Below, in pieces: positions 49,715-61,930 of a DNA stretch of 64,000 nt (position 1 is the stretch's first letter; each line of letters opens with the position of its first letter). The notes under the pieces are model-generated. The model worked only from the letters and a program-made list of their open reading frames with translations. It had not been told where the DNA came from and made no database searches. Source of the stretch: Pardosa pseudoannulata (taxonomy: Eukaryota; Arthropoda; Arachnida; Araneae; Lycosidae); the NCBI GenBank assembly GCA_032207245.1, contig CM063506.1, forward strand, positions 22,279,944 to 22,343,943. The letters run 5' to 3'. The position numbers were made by a program, and so were the translations under genes.

Positions 49715-49990
49715 TTTTTTTTATTTTTGAGGGGGGAAAACCCCCCGCAACCCCCCATATTATTAGAACAAATATAAAAAAAGCATGCACACATTTTGAG
49801 AAACATTAAAAGAAGAAATTATGAAAAGCTGAAAAATTATTTTAAAAACATATATTTTTTTTAATTTTGAGGGGGGACCCCTCTCAACCCCCCATAATGT
49901 TACAACAATTATAAAAAAAACATACACACATTTTGAAACACACAAGAAATTATGAAACATTGAAAAATTATGATTTCTAACGCATAATGC
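49715..49990. repeat. 138-bp tandem duplication with G/C homopolymers
   Basis: Two units start at about 49715 and 49851, each with GAGGGGGG, a CCCC stretch, CAACCCCCCATA, then ACACATTTTGA and GAAATTATGAAA blocks. The G-run and C-run in each unit can pair. Confidence 0.85.
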
Positions 49991-50049
49991 ACAAAATACT
50001 TAAAAAGATTTTTAAAAAAAATGGTACAACCGGACCACGCGAGCACTCC

Positions 50050-50295
50050 AATCAGACCAGCACGTAGAGTAACGCGAAATAACTCTCTAGAGGACAAATA
50101 ATTCCAAAAAGACGCCAGTTGGTCACGCACAATTTTAAGAAACATTAAAAAAAAGAAATTAATTAAAAGAAAATAAGAGATAAAATAAAAAGAAATGAAT
50201 TAATTCGCGTTACTGACCAGCACGTATGGTAACGCGAAAGAACTCTATAGAGGAGAAATAATTAGAAAAAGGCGCCAGTTGGTCACGTGCACCAA
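50050..50295. repeat. Short direct duplication, period about 160 bp
   Basis: GACCAGCACGTAGAGTAACG...GCCAGTTGGTCACGCAC at about 50057-50130 recurs at 50215-50290 with substitutions. The unit is bounded by GACCAGCACGT and, inverted, GTTGGTC, so it may be a small DNA element. No gene. Confidence 0.8.
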
Positions 50296-50800
50296 TGGGG
50301 ATTAAAGAACGAATCCGGCTGCTTCTACAAAGGTCCAATGTCAGGGAAGTAAAAGATAAACAGTCATCGCCCAGCAAAACGCCCGAAAAATCGCCAAATT
50401 TGGCGTCAAAATCCGGAGTGTAGATATCGAATCTGTACCATGTTTTAAATAAAATGAATCTGAATGCACATTTGGATGGAAAGAATAAAAATAAAAATAG
50501 GGCCAGGCACTTCATATTACTAACAAAATGTATTGTAGGTTATTAACGATAGGTATTAATATAAAAATATTCATAAAGGCTTTTTTTAAATAGCAACATT
50601 TTAAAGGCCTAACATTTTGTGCTGAAATTAAAAGTATTAATTAGAAAGACTTTGGAACGAAAGGAAAAACTGTCAGAGATTACACTGTTTGAAATATCGC
50701 GCAAAGACTGCTGAAGAACAAGAACATATTTATTGTTTCCTTGTAAGAAGTAAAGCAAAATTTGTCTGTATAGTTTAACTATACAGACAACTTTTGAGCA
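50296..50800. other. Spacer, moderately complex then AT-rich
   Basis: No domain recognised in the 50210-50515 minus-strand frame. Weak similarity to an LR block near 50530-50640. Confidence 0.4.
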
Positions 50801-50816
50801 TACATATATATATAAG

Positions 50817-51796
<980 letters not shown>

Positions 51797-52215
51797 GTAT
51801 ACCACTCACTTTAAACCACGCAATTTTCATTTTATACCACATATTTTTATCTATACCACTCAACTTGAATTGATGTATAACTCTCATTACTGAATACGTT
51901 TCTACTCATTGTTGATTAACACATTGTGTGCGGGTACAATTCACAGCGGAATTATACTGAGCGTAAATTTAGTTACACCACAAACAAATCGTGTTGTTAT
52001 ACTAACCCCTACTAGTACGTGAAACGCGCTCAAGTATCAAAAGTCAGTAAACGTACTAGTACGTGTCCCGCATATAGTATGTTAATGTATACCCCTCACT
52101 TTATACCACATGTTTTTCATTTAAACCGCACAATTTTAATTTTATCTATACCACTCTGTGTTGAATTAATGTATACCTCTTATTTCTGAATATATTTCTA
52201 CTCATTATTGATTAA
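51797..52215. repeat. Tandem repeat of 'tataccactcactttataccac' type, split by a MITE
   Basis: The first unit (51797-51915) and second unit (52086-52215) share TACTCTCATTACTGAATA/TACCTCTTATTTCTGAATA and TTTCTACTCATTGTTGATTAA blocks. Within each, TATACCACTC and TATACCACA words recur every 20-30 bases. The MITE at 51916 sits at the TTAA between them. Confidence 0.8.
51916..52085 (+). mobile_element. TTAA MITE, short form (170 bp)
   Basis: The ends are TTAACACATTGTGTGCGGGT and, reverse-complemented, TTAACATACTATATGCGGGA, both with TTAA. The interior has the perfect palindrome ACGTACTAGTACGT (about 52052-52065) and a partial second copy. It is an internally deleted form of the 555-bp element at 15032-15586. 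Confidence 0.9.
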
Positions 52216-52539
52216 TATAACAAATGTTTAACAATCCACTTTATGAAAGAATTCGAGGATTGTATCTGACATCTAAATAAAGTGCAAGAAAACATTTCAT
52301 CAGTTTATTAGCTGTACATGGAAGACGTGTGGTGAACATTTTTTATACGGAATATTATAAAACGTTTTAGATGTTAGCAAGACAACAAACTGCATTATTT
52401 CTTCTTGAACAAAAATTATTTAATACTTTTGTTTTGACTTTCATCACAGCATTTTGATTTTTCCATCGTATTTAATCTAATTATGTAGGTTTGGTTTATA
52501 AAGATTAAAATACTGTTAGTTAAAATTTTTTTTACATAA
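52216..52539. other. Spacer
   Basis: No feature supported. Confidence 0.4.
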
Positions 52540-53691
52540 TGTCGTGTAGTTCTCATTAAGTTTAGGTATTTACTTATGATCCAATTTAGAGTGGTTCTTA
52601 TTTTGTTAGTCAAAGACTAAATTTTATTTGTCTTGCGTCGTGTAGATTATTTTAGTCTTAAATTTAACAACAGGTTCTGAGAGACTACAGACTTATTTTT
52701 TAAAAAACTAATAAGCTAAATTAAGAGTTACAAAAATCAAATATTGCACACTTAAACACATACAAGCTTAATAGTTTAAAATAAAAAAATAAAGCAAATT
52801 TATTATAATGCTATTTACATGTCTAATATACAAAAATTTGATTCAAACTTCATTAAATTTGCTTTTTTAAACTTTCAACTAGGTGACAGATTATTCAAAA
52901 TTTAACATGAGATCCTAATCATTTATATAAAAAAAAAAAGAGAGAAGACCTAATTTCAATTTCAAATATTTATAAGTACCTTTGTGTATTTGCAGGGATG
53001 TGCCAGGGAGGTTCTCAGGTTGGAGATCTTGGTGAAAGTATGTAGACACTGCTGACTTCAGTCTCACCACTGGTCTGGGGCCTTCTAAATAATTGGGGTG
53101 ATTCTGAAAGGCGGATGCACTGGAACACTTCTGGTCGTTGCGAGATGTCGTCCTCGTTAGTTTTTCGGAGTCTCTCTTGGACCCAACTCTTCCTTTGGTC
53201 CCCGAACTCTGCTCTCCGACTCCCGAACTCCCACTCTCTTCTCCAACTTCTCTTTTTTATATTATTTTCATTTCTGTCCTTTTTACTTCTCTTCGTCCAA
53301 TCAGCAGAGCTGTATATATCCATTGGTCTCCCTTTCCCCGCCCTTAAACCGCAAACATGAGGAAAACCTTACCCCTTCAAATTGGGTACTGTCCCTTAGG
53401 GAATCATAAATAACTCCACAAAAGTACTTTCTTATTTAGTATCCTGAACGGAGACAGGATTTTAATCTGGGACTGGGATCAGAACCCCGCCCGATAATCC
53501 CGTACATGACGAATCCGTCCTGTTAATTTTTATAGGTTCTCTCTCCTTTACAAAAGATGTGATGAGGTCAGATTTAAATCCCAAGTATTTCACTTCTCGT
53601 TTTATCCATATCAATTATATCAATCCATCAATTATGTTAATTATATCGATTATATTAATTACCAATTAATGATCTAAATTGCCTCACCACA
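52540..53691 (-). mobile_element. Solo LTR of the 44-kb family (about 1.15 kb), minus strand
   Basis: On the minus strand it starts TGTGGTGAGGCAATTTAG and ends ACTTAATGAGAACTACACGACA, matching both termini of the element at 43993-45923. Core blocks are conserved (GGGCGGGGAAAGGGAGACC, GGTCCAAGAGAGACTCCG, CATCCGCCTTTCA). No interior is attached. I found no matching target duplication (CATAA left, CAAAC right), so one flank may be rearranged. The frames on both strands at 53015-53360 are LTR sequence, not genes. Confidence 0.85.
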
Positions 53692-53775
53692 CAAACGTGA
53701 AATTTATTTTTTAAAATAAAATATTACTTTTTTCAATAATTTCTCATCAAATATTACTTCATAGTACATTTAAAT

Positions 53776-53777
<2 letters not shown>

Positions 53778-53823
<46 letters not shown>
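53778..53823. repeat. 46-bp poly(T) tract
   Basis: Forty-six consecutive T residues. It could be the poly(A) tail of an element inserted on the minus strand, but the sequence to its right (53824-53940) shows no known element. Confidence 0.95.
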
Positions 53824-53960
53824 CATAAAACAGGTTTGCAATTTCTAATAAAAACATTTGCTAAGATTTATAGTGTTAGAATATTAAAAAAAACTGACAA
53901 AAAAGAACAAATATTGTTAGGAAGGTATAATTTTGTATGCTCAGAACTAATATCACTTGG

Positions 53961-54645
53961 ATAAGCCAAGCACGTGTGCCTAGACTACTAGAATTAAGAC
54001 GAAGTGATGCACTTTTCGTTTAAAAAACTGATCTAGAGTAAAAGAAAGATTTTGTTTCAGTTGGTCCTCGTGATTTAAGAAAAGTGACCAAACACAAGGA
54101 ACCCAGGCTTGGCTTGCCATAATTATCACTTGAGAACTTTGGGAATATTACGACAACGAATCTATCTTACGTACCTGAGCAGTCAAGACAGCCTTAGACA
54201 AGCCAAGCACGTATGCCAGATGATACCCGAGGTAAGACGAAGTGATGAGCCTTTCGTTTGAGAAACTGGGCTAAGGTAAAAGATGGATTTTGCTCCAGTG
54301 GGTCCTCGTAATTTAGAAAAAGTGACCAAACAGAAGGAACCAAAGCTTGGCTTGCCATAATTATCGCTTGAGAACTTTGGGAAATATTACGATAACGAAC
54401 CTATGTTACGTACCTGAGCACGTATGCCAGAGGCTACTCGAAGTAAGACGAAGTGATGCGCCTTTCGTTTGAAAAACTGATCTAGAGTAAAAGAAAGATT
54501 TTGTTTCAGTTGGTCTTCTTAATTTAGAAAAAGTGGCCAAACAGAATGCACACAGGCTTGGCCTGCCAGAATTATCACTTGAGAACTTTGGGAATATTAC
54601 GACAACGAATCTATCTTACGTACCTGAGCAGTCATTACTGAACAC
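53961..54645 (-). repeat. Three tandem copies of a SINE1-tail segment
   Basis: Units start at about 53961, 54201 and 54415 with AGCCAAGCACGTATGCCAGA-type sequence. They continue through GACGAAGTGATGCGCCTTTCG, a GGTCCTCGTAATTTAG block and CTTGAGAACTTTGGGAATATT. These correspond, in order, to the reverse complement of the SINE1 body and tail. The tRNA-like head is absent or reduced in each unit. Array formation after insertion is the simplest reading. Confidence 0.8.
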
Positions 54646-55450
54646 CACGAACTTTGATTGGCTTGAGCCTTGATCCCACTTCCGTCCGGTTACGAGATAA
54701 ACTCCTCCGAGGCTCAACTAATGTGCGATGAGTAATAAGTATTAACTTCTATTCAAAGAGATGATAATAAAAGTGTACAGTCAAAGCAATTCCTTAATGC
54801 TCCCTGTATGTACATTAACCCTCAGCAACTGATCATACTGCCGGCACTTTGAGTCTACCCTCCCAAAAGTGCTCCCAGCCACAAATCGGTAAAAAAAAAA
54901 ACCCAGAGTTATCAGGAGCGACATCGACGTATCAAAATATTTCAAAACCCAATACAAGAAAAAAACTCGCATATTTTCTGTTGTTTTCATTTCAGTTTTC
55001 GAGAATTCCATTTCCAGACCCAAAATAGTGCAAAATAAGCAATTCACTTTTCACTTCCGTTGTCCGATTTCTGACCACGTTTTTCAATTCTAAACAAAAC
55101 GCGCCGCCATAGAATTTTTTTTTTCATTTCAGGTGTCGTTGCATTTTCATTGTTTTTCAATTTTTTATTTTACTTTCCCAACTTCTCGATAAAACATTTT
55201 TGACGTTTATACAATGTGGTTATTTAAACCGTTGCAAAAATATAGCGTATGTAAAGGTAGATAAGCAAATTTATTGGTGTGAAAATGCATCGCTTGCATT
55301 TATAAAAACTCTTCAGTATGCATTGCATTAAAAGGAAATAAAAGTATACCTATAAAAAATATTAAACAATAAATATACTTTATTGGAATTTTTATAGTGG
55401 GTATCCATATAAAGCTTTATATGTTTGTACGAATTTCTTTAACTGCCGAC
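54646..55450. other. Spacer
   Basis: The minus-strand frame at 54781-55047 has no recognisable domain. Background otherwise. Confidence 0.4.
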
Positions 55451-55507
<57 letters not shown>

Positions 55508-55522
55508 CGTGTGTGTGTGAGT
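55451..55522. repeat. (TA)n(TG)n microsatellite
   Basis: About 10 TA units, then about 30 TG/CG units including TGCGTGCG. Confidence 0.95.
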
Positions 55523-56202
<680 letters not shown>

Positions 56203-56229
56203 GCACCGAACATCCACTACATTATGACC

Positions 56230-56431
56230 ACACTAACAATAAAATGTAGTAACAATAAAAAAGAATCGACCCTTATGACATGCTGAAATATCCTATTGGT
56301 AAACTCTATTCCCCGCCGGAAATACTGTTGTCATGAATAGGTGAAACTGCTCTGCAATGATGTTCCCGTTGTGCAAAGACGCCAGGGATTGTTCTTGGGA
56401 GATTATGAGTAGTAATGTTCTCCATGAAAAC
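56230..56431 (-). pseudogene. Tc1 transposase, part after the nested insertion
   Basis: On the minus strand from 56431 the frame reads FSWRTLLL..., then NGNIIAEQFHLFMTTVFPAG, then YQ-stop-DISACHKGRFF. It corresponds to the Tc1 stretch leading to the second catalytic Asp (the usual QDNAPCH motif appears as DISACH, Asp kept). The rest of the domain, including the final acidic residue, is absent. Confidence 0.78.
56426..56431. repeat. Target duplication GAAAAC, left copy
   Basis: GAAAAC here and at 58233-58238 flank the nested retrotransposon. Keeping one copy rejoins the Tc1 reading frame on the minus strand (V-W-A-M-F-S then W-R-T-L). Confidence 0.75.
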
Positions 56432-56774
56432 TTAGACTTAGATGACCCACACCCACATCTAACTGAAGAAGTTTATGGATACAAAAACCTAAATGGGTGG
56501 GGAGAACCTTTCGACATTATTCATTTTAATGTTATACACTGAATGATTGACTTAAAAAACACTTTTTTATCACTATCACTATTTTTACCAAGTATTTTCC
56601 CTCATTTTAATATTTTAAAATTTATCTTGTATATAAGAGTAATTTGAATTTAATATATTATAAATTTCCTTTAACTGTTTGATATGATTACGATTATTAT
56701 CTATTTTTTAAAATATTCGATCTGTGTTTCGTTTTTGTATTTTTAATAAACATCGGAACGAGGTTACATATTAC

Positions 56775-57221
56775 TTACATGTAATGCTGAGGGTTGCCTA
56801 TCAATCCCCATTTACAGTTTGGGGAATCTAGTTTTCTAGTTCTGTACAAGTAGGTTGGGAAACTTCCATGACTGGTTATGAAATAATTTAATATGTTATT
56901 TTCGAATTGTAACTTTTGTTTTACTTTAGATATTATCGTATAGGTTGCTCTTCCTTTTTCACTATTGTCCCAATAATCTTGCCAATCATTATTTATGTTT
57001 TCCTTCATATATTTTTTAAGTTTTGATACCGGGAACAGTATTGATTTGTAATTTATTGATTTAGTGGCGTTTTTTGCTAAAACATCTGCATATTCATTAC
57101 CGGTATTCCCCGTATGAACTTTGATCCAAATTATATTAATTGTTTGGTTATTCATCTTTTTACATTCTTTTTGTATCTCGGTAATTAATTTGGAAATCGG
57201 TACTAATTGTTCTAGGCTCAA
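56775..57221 (-). pseudogene. RNase H second half and C-terminal region of the non-LTR element
   Basis: The frame contains NIIWIKVHTGNTGNEYADVL followed by AKNATKSI. This is the RNase H motif in which W-x-x-x-H and GN-x-x-x-D normally provide the late catalytic residues; both His and Asp are present. The C-terminus (TSHGSFPTYLYRTRKLDSPN, then CKWG) resembles the post-RNase-H region, which often ends in a Cys/His knuckle; only a partial one is left before the stop. It is separated from the first half by a frameshift near 57225-57258. Confidence 0.85.
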
Positions 57222-57257
57222 TTGTTTTATCTCACTTAATTGTTTTATCTTTCTGAG

Positions 57258-57719
57258 TCAATCAAGTATTGCAAACTCCTCAGCCTGAAATACAGTATTA
57301 TGACAATGCAATTTTGTTTTACAGGTATATATTATCTTATCTCTTTTTATTATTACATAACCATAACCCGTTCCTGTTTCCATTTTACTTCCATCTGTAA
57401 AGATTTTCAATCCTTCATTTATTATATTATCTTGGATCTTATCGTAATATAATTTTAGATTTATAGGGATATCTATTGGATTATTGTTCTTTTTCAATTT
57501 TTTCAATTCTATATTTTCTGCTTGTAATATATTGCCCTGATAAGTTTCTTTCGATCCTCTGTATTTCAATTCATAAATTTTTGTTAAGTATTTGGCTGTT
57601 ATGAATATTGGTGGGATTCCTGATAATAAGTTTAATACTGGGTTTGATACTATTTTATAGGTATGCAGGATTTTTATCAGAAATTCTCTTTGTTTTGAGA
57701 ATAGTTTATTAATTCCATG
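57258..57719 (-). pseudogene. RT thumb/connection and RNase H first half
   Basis: From 57719 on the minus strand: HGINKLFSKQREFLIKILHT, then PVLNLLSGIPPIFITAKYL and a linker. The RNase H start follows as LKIFTDGSKMETGTGYGYVI, then VFQAEEFAIL. The first two acidic residues of the RNase H site (D in FTDGS, E in QAE) are kept. The open part is 57258-57569; upstream is read through without a start, as expected for a truncated polyprotein. Confidence 0.85.
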
Positions 57720-58060
57720 TGTTCTGTCTTGAGTTCCGTACTAAATTGGCCACTAGATGGCGCTGTATGCTATGTTTCTATTTTGAAATTCTGAGATGTC
57801 GTTGTAAGTCGGTTGTTGGTGGAATAAATTCGTTGCTGTTATGGAATTCTTTTAAAGTCATTTTTTCATCGGATTTTACTTCTTTTAATTCAAAATTTTA
57901 GTTCCAAATTCATCTCGATGGTTTCTTCAACCCAGGACAACGGTAAGTCTTTATTTTTTATTTTATTTCCCATGGTTGATCTATGTTTTCGTTTTTCCGT
58001 TGTAACGGAAGTCAGTACTTGCTACTTAGTTTGGTTTTAAAATTAAGATAATCTCATACA
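57720..58060. mobile_element. Solo LTR nested in the non-LTR element (341 bp)
   Basis: It starts TGTTCTGTCTTGAG and ends CTCATACA (TG...CA, TGT...ACA). CCATG occurs immediately on both sides (57715-57719 and 58061-58065). Removing the segment and one CCATG rejoins the reverse-transcriptase frame (FLNSHG to INKLFS). It contains AATAAA at about 57820 and a CTCF-like motif at 57750-57764. No interior is left, so it is a solo LTR by recombination. Confidence 0.92.
57748..57768 (+). promoter_or_regulatory. CTCF-consensus-like motif in the solo LTR
   Basis: GGCCACTAGATGGCGCTGTA closely fits the core CTCF binding consensus (CCASYAGRKGGCRS). CTCF is conserved in arthropods. A single match proves nothing about occupancy. 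Confidence 0.5.
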
Positions 58061-58232
58061 CCATGACTATTAAGAAAACCGTACCATGCCTCTATTCCAT
58101 ATAGAATTTTTTTCTCTACTACTGTGATATACAAGGTTCTCATCATACTTGACTTTATACCCCAGTATGCATTACCTAGTCTATTATTATTTATTATTAA
58201 TCTAATGATTTCTGTTTCCAAGTACTTTAAAC
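58061..58232 (-). pseudogene. RT C-terminal fragment upstream of the solo LTR
   Basis: On the minus strand: RLKYLETEIIRLIINNNRLG, then MMRTLYITVVEKKILYGIEA and WYGFLNSHG. The L-Y-x-x-V-x-x-x-I-LYG-x-E-x-W pattern is the segment just after the palm in I/R1-type reverse transcriptases. The YxDD palm motif lies in the missing 5' part. Confidence 0.82.
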
Positions 58233-58790
58233 GAAAACATTGCCCACACCATAATATCATCAATCGGCTTCTCTACGTCCAACTGTACATCCGGAAGCCA
58301 GTGTATCCAATCGGAGTATTCGTACACAATGGAATTCGCGCATGACATGTGGTGGGCTAGAAAACGTGATTCGTCCGACCATGCAACTTTCTTCCATTCT
58401 TCCGATGTTTTTGGGCCGATTGAAGAGTTAGCTGACGATGACATGCGTTAGTGCAGGGGCCTCCGGCTTCATACACAGCAATGTACGCTGCACAGTGTGT
58501 TTAGAATATTCACCCTTATTGTCACCACTGGTGGGGATTTTGTTGTTCAAGACGAACAATGCGTAGTAATCTCTATTCTTCTATCGCATCAATTCGCCGT
58601 GGGCGACACACTATTGTCGTTTCACCCTCCATAGAATACTTTCGATTTGTGCTCACAAAAACTGTACTTGAACAAACCACTACACGAGCCGTTTCTGATA
58701 TTGATGTCCACAGTCGCTGAGCCACAACGATTTGATCTTAATAGAAGTCCGACAAATCAGCTGGTTTTCCCATTATATTTCTAATCGCGC
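58233..58790 (-). pseudogene. Tc1 transposase N-terminal and first catalytic part
   Basis: The start is an ATG at about 58772 on the minus strand: MGKPADLSDFY, stop, DQIVVAQRLWTSISETARVV. This is the paired HTH domain (Q-I-V-x-A...SISETAR). GETT and RPRRIDAIEE follow (linker). Then WKKVAWSDESRFLAHH with the first catalytic Asp, and DIMVWAMFS at the nested insertion. Stops and frameshifts break it in several places. Confidence 0.86.
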
Positions 58791-58940
58791 TATGTTTGTA
58801 AATACCATACATAGCCACTTTAAATACTCAAACATCAGCCGACCACGCGCAGTGTTTGGTGCCTGGGCGATCCCTGTGTTATAAATGGATTTTGTTAATA
58901 ATGCAATGGGTCTTCGGTGTATATATATATATATATATTA

Positions 58941-59259
58941 CATATAGTATATAGTGTATAAGTATACATTATACATATACATATACATACGCAGTGAAGT
59001 TTTTAGCTGGAAAAAATGCAGATACTTAGAATCACTCATATAACATTTGAATTAGTCCAAACTTGGTGAAAAAAAAGAGCCTGATAAGAACATAACATGT
59101 CTTCAACATACACCTATTAAAATTTTCCCACACTTAATTTTAGCTCTCCGATATATTGTTTTAATTATAATTTGCCAATTATTTTACTGGTTCAAAGGAA
59201 GTTTCGTTTCAGTATGTCGCGGTGTTGTCTTAGGAACTCAAATAATGCCTTCTAAAAAT

Positions 59260-59261
<2 letters not shown>
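58941..59261. other. Spacer
   Basis: No feature supported. Confidence 0.4.

Positions 59262-59308
<47 letters not shown>
59262..59308. repeat. (TA)n microsatellite
   Basis: About 23 TA units. Confidence 0.95.
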
Positions 59309-59312
<4 letters not shown>

Positions 59313-59548
59313 GCTTCCCTCTCCCACGACACAATTGCCTGAATTTTTTATCCCTTCAGTGGGTAGATAATTTGAGGACCAAGCATGCTGGGGAACTAAA
59401 CACTGGGGGGGGGGGGGGGGGGGTTCCGGGTAATGTTGACCAGAACATATGTTTCGTACCCCAGAGCTCTTGGTCACGGGAACGGAGACTGGAACCATAA
59501 GTCATGGCCCCCTTAGGGCTGTTGCGTCGAGTTGTTTAGTTTATATAA

Positions 59549-59550
<2 letters not shown>
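59309..59550. other. Complex segment between TA tracts, with a G19 run
   Basis: A GC-richer segment sits between the TA tracts at 59262-59308 and 59551-59591. It holds 19 consecutive G residues at 59405-59423. Neither end has an obvious inverted repeat. The frames crossing it on both strands are chance or homopolymer (poly-Pro, poly-Gly). Confidence 0.5.

Positions 59551-59591
<41 letters not shown>
59551..59591. repeat. (TA)n microsatellite
   Basis: About 20 TA units. Confidence 0.95.
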
Positions 59592-59594
<3 letters not shown>

Positions 59595-60274
59595 GCATAT
59601 ATATTGTTATAATATTGTCGTGAACCAAAGTATTTCACTTTTAGAATGCTCCTGTACTCTGTTTTAGGAAGAAAATAAAAAATCCCGACAATTCTCTACA
59701 AGTAATAGACTGCACGTAATTTTAATTTCTTTTGTTGAAAAAAGGATTTTAAAACCACTAATTTAATTTCTTAAAAATCCCTGTTTCAATGCATGGTAAT
59801 AGGCCAGTATCTTTTTGCTTTCATTACGGTACATAAGTAGAATTAAGTTATGTCATAATGAGATATTCCATCATCGAATTGCTATCGAAAATTGAATACA
59901 CATGCAGATGTTTTAGCAGTCTTAAATGGAAATGTTTAAAATTTATGACTAATAGCTGTTGTGTAGAGTAAGGAGATTAAATATGAGTTATAGTGAAGTT
60001 TTTCATAATGTGGTGTGCAAATAGAATCAAAATTAGAGGTGAACGAGTAACTGTTTAACTATCTTGCATACAAAAGTACTGCCTTCTACGGCTAATTTTT
60101 GGTGAGTTACGCGAGATATTTCGACGCAGGCAACTCTAATGAGCCCAGTGATACATAAAATCTATATATACAGTTTCAAAATTAAAGGTTTCTTCTACAA
60201 ACGTACATACGGAACACTGAATCTTTTCAGATTGATTATCACATGGTTAAAGTGAATATTTGCGTCGATATATG
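59592..60274. other. Spacer
   Basis: No feature supported. Confidence 0.4.
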
Positions 60275-60445
60275 TCTTGGTTTGGTTTAGAGAACTAAGG
60301 TCTATGGTTTTACTACTCGAGGGGCTAATGAGGCTGTTACCTACTGCTTAAAGCCGATTCCGAACATCTACGAACATCCCTGCTACAGTAGGATTCGAAC
60401 CCACGAACTGCGGTACCGAAGATCAGCGTTCTAACCATTCGGCCG
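60275..60445 (-). mobile_element. SINE2, minus strand
   Basis: The reverse complement has the head CGGCCGAATGGTTAGAACGC, the B-box GGGTTCGAATCCTACTG, an AATCGGC body block and the tail CTCTAAACCAAACCAAGAC. At about 170 bp it is near full length. Confidence 0.9.
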
Positions 60446-61022
60446 TTGATATCTGAGATCTGAAGCTTTTAAGGAATATTGTGTTTACTCTTTTTATGGA
60501 GACTAAAATTTAAGTGAATACATGAATTTAAGCTAAAATAAAATTATATACTACTTATCAGTTTTCCTTCACTTATCACACTAGTGGGAATTGTGAATTT
60601 CCTGTAATGCGTAAAAATACATTTATAGCTAAACAATATTTTAAAAACATATCTTTTCTTATGGTGATCCTATTCTAAATTTTATCATATATCTAGCCCG
60701 CATAAGAAAAATGCTACGAAAGATAACATGCACCCTATATTGAAAAATTTTTATTTACAAAAACTGAGAAGTATGAGCTAGAATCTGTTGAATTTTCGAG
60801 TATCGTCTGTAAAAAATTCTACTGCGTTTCCTGACTTTTCGACTGAACAACTTTTCTTCCTAATGCAGAAATTACGAGCCTTATTGAAGGCGAGGTACAC
60901 ACTTACGAGCAATTCTACAAAGAGGAACATTAATACTACTTTTTAATACTTAATACTTCGTTAGTTATTTTATTAAAATAGGTAGTTGTAACTCAAATAT
61001 CAAAGCTATATTTCGATGTTTA
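60446..61022. other. Spacer
   Basis: No feature supported. Confidence 0.4.
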
Positions 61023-61930
61023 TTAACCCTTAATTTGGCTAAGTCTGGCCGCTACACCGGACATGTATATTTATAACTACTATATACAGGGTATCTGCCA
61101 AAATAAAATTTTTCAAATCCATGACTTTTCATGACTTTCCCTGATTTAGCAGATCATTTTCCATGACTTTAAAAAGCTTTCGTTAAATTTATATATGAAT
61201 AAAAATTCTAATATACATACAAATAAAATATATGCCTTTAGAGAAATTACAGGAATTTTATTATAAAAAACTATAAACTTACTTTATAAGTGTTAATAAA
61301 CTCACATAAAAATAAATTGTTGTATCTACATACCTAAGCTTAATCATATAGCAATTTTTCAATCAAAATGTTCACAATTTGAATTCAAGGTACTTTGGTA
61401 TTATCTAGCTGACCATGAATAATAGCCAAATATAACCCTATAATGTTTATATACAATATCCCTAGAGATAAGCTTTTATTTTGTCCAAAAATCTTAACTA
61501 ATTTTTATTAAAAAATAATTATTATTATATTAATAAAATTTTAATCTACAATTTAAGAAAAAATCCAGAATAATATACATTTACCCACCCATTAAGCTTT
61601 CTTGCTTTGAGTTTCCTTGGTGAACTAATTTTACTTGGCAATATGGTCAATAGGATAATACATAAATACCAAACTCAGTAACTTCAGTTAAATGACAAGT
61701 AAAAATAGAATTAAACAATTCAATGCATTTTTTTAATCGGTAGTTTAGCGGATCCATGACTTTCCAAGACTTTTACTCATTTTGCTTGAAAAATCAAGAC
61801 TTTCCATGACTAAATTAATCCATTGTCTAAATCCATGATTTTCCATGACTTTCCCTGAATTTCCAGGTGCGCGGAAACCATGTATATAACATAATTGCCA
61901 GTGTTCGCCACAGCGGACAATAATTATCTC
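61023..61930. mobile_element. Possible TTAA-type element hosting a hAT-like MITE
   Basis: TTAACCCTTAATTTGGCTAAG at 61023 is a piggyBac-type terminus followed by GGCCGCTACACCGGACATG. A related block TTCGCCACAGCGGACAATA occurs at 61902-61922. The right terminus is not identifiable. Most of the interior is the hAT-like MITE at 61088-61884. Confidence 0.4.
61088..61884. mobile_element. hAT-like MITE rich in 'tccatgact' words
   Basis: The left end is CAGGGTATCTGCC and the right end reverse-complemented CATGGTTTCCGCGCACC, which resemble CAGGGTTTCYGC-type hAT termini. TATATA lies directly on both sides. Just inside both ends is the same direct block (AAATCCATGA, then CATGACTTTCCCTGA), plus further CATGACTTT copies near 61755-61815. 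No transposase remnant. Confidence 0.65.

Larger units (their letters stand above)
56432..58232 (-). mobile_element. 5'-truncated non-LTR retrotransposon nested in Tc1
   Basis: On the minus strand it starts inside the reverse-transcriptase C-terminal region (about 58232) and runs through an RNase H domain to a 3' untranslated end at 56432. No poly(A) tail is seen; the end reads ...CATCTAAGTCTAA. RNase H with this layout points to the I/R1-type group. It is interrupted by the solo LTR at 57720-58060. Confidence 0.85.

Noticed and set aside
52540..53691. Pairing with 43993-45923 as the two LTRs of one 9.7-kb element
   Set aside because: The two copies are in opposite orientation, and the left one has its own CTTGT target duplication; they are separate insertions.
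54781..55047. 88-codon minus-strand frame
   Set aside because: No recognisable domain, no splice sites in sensible positions; likely chance.
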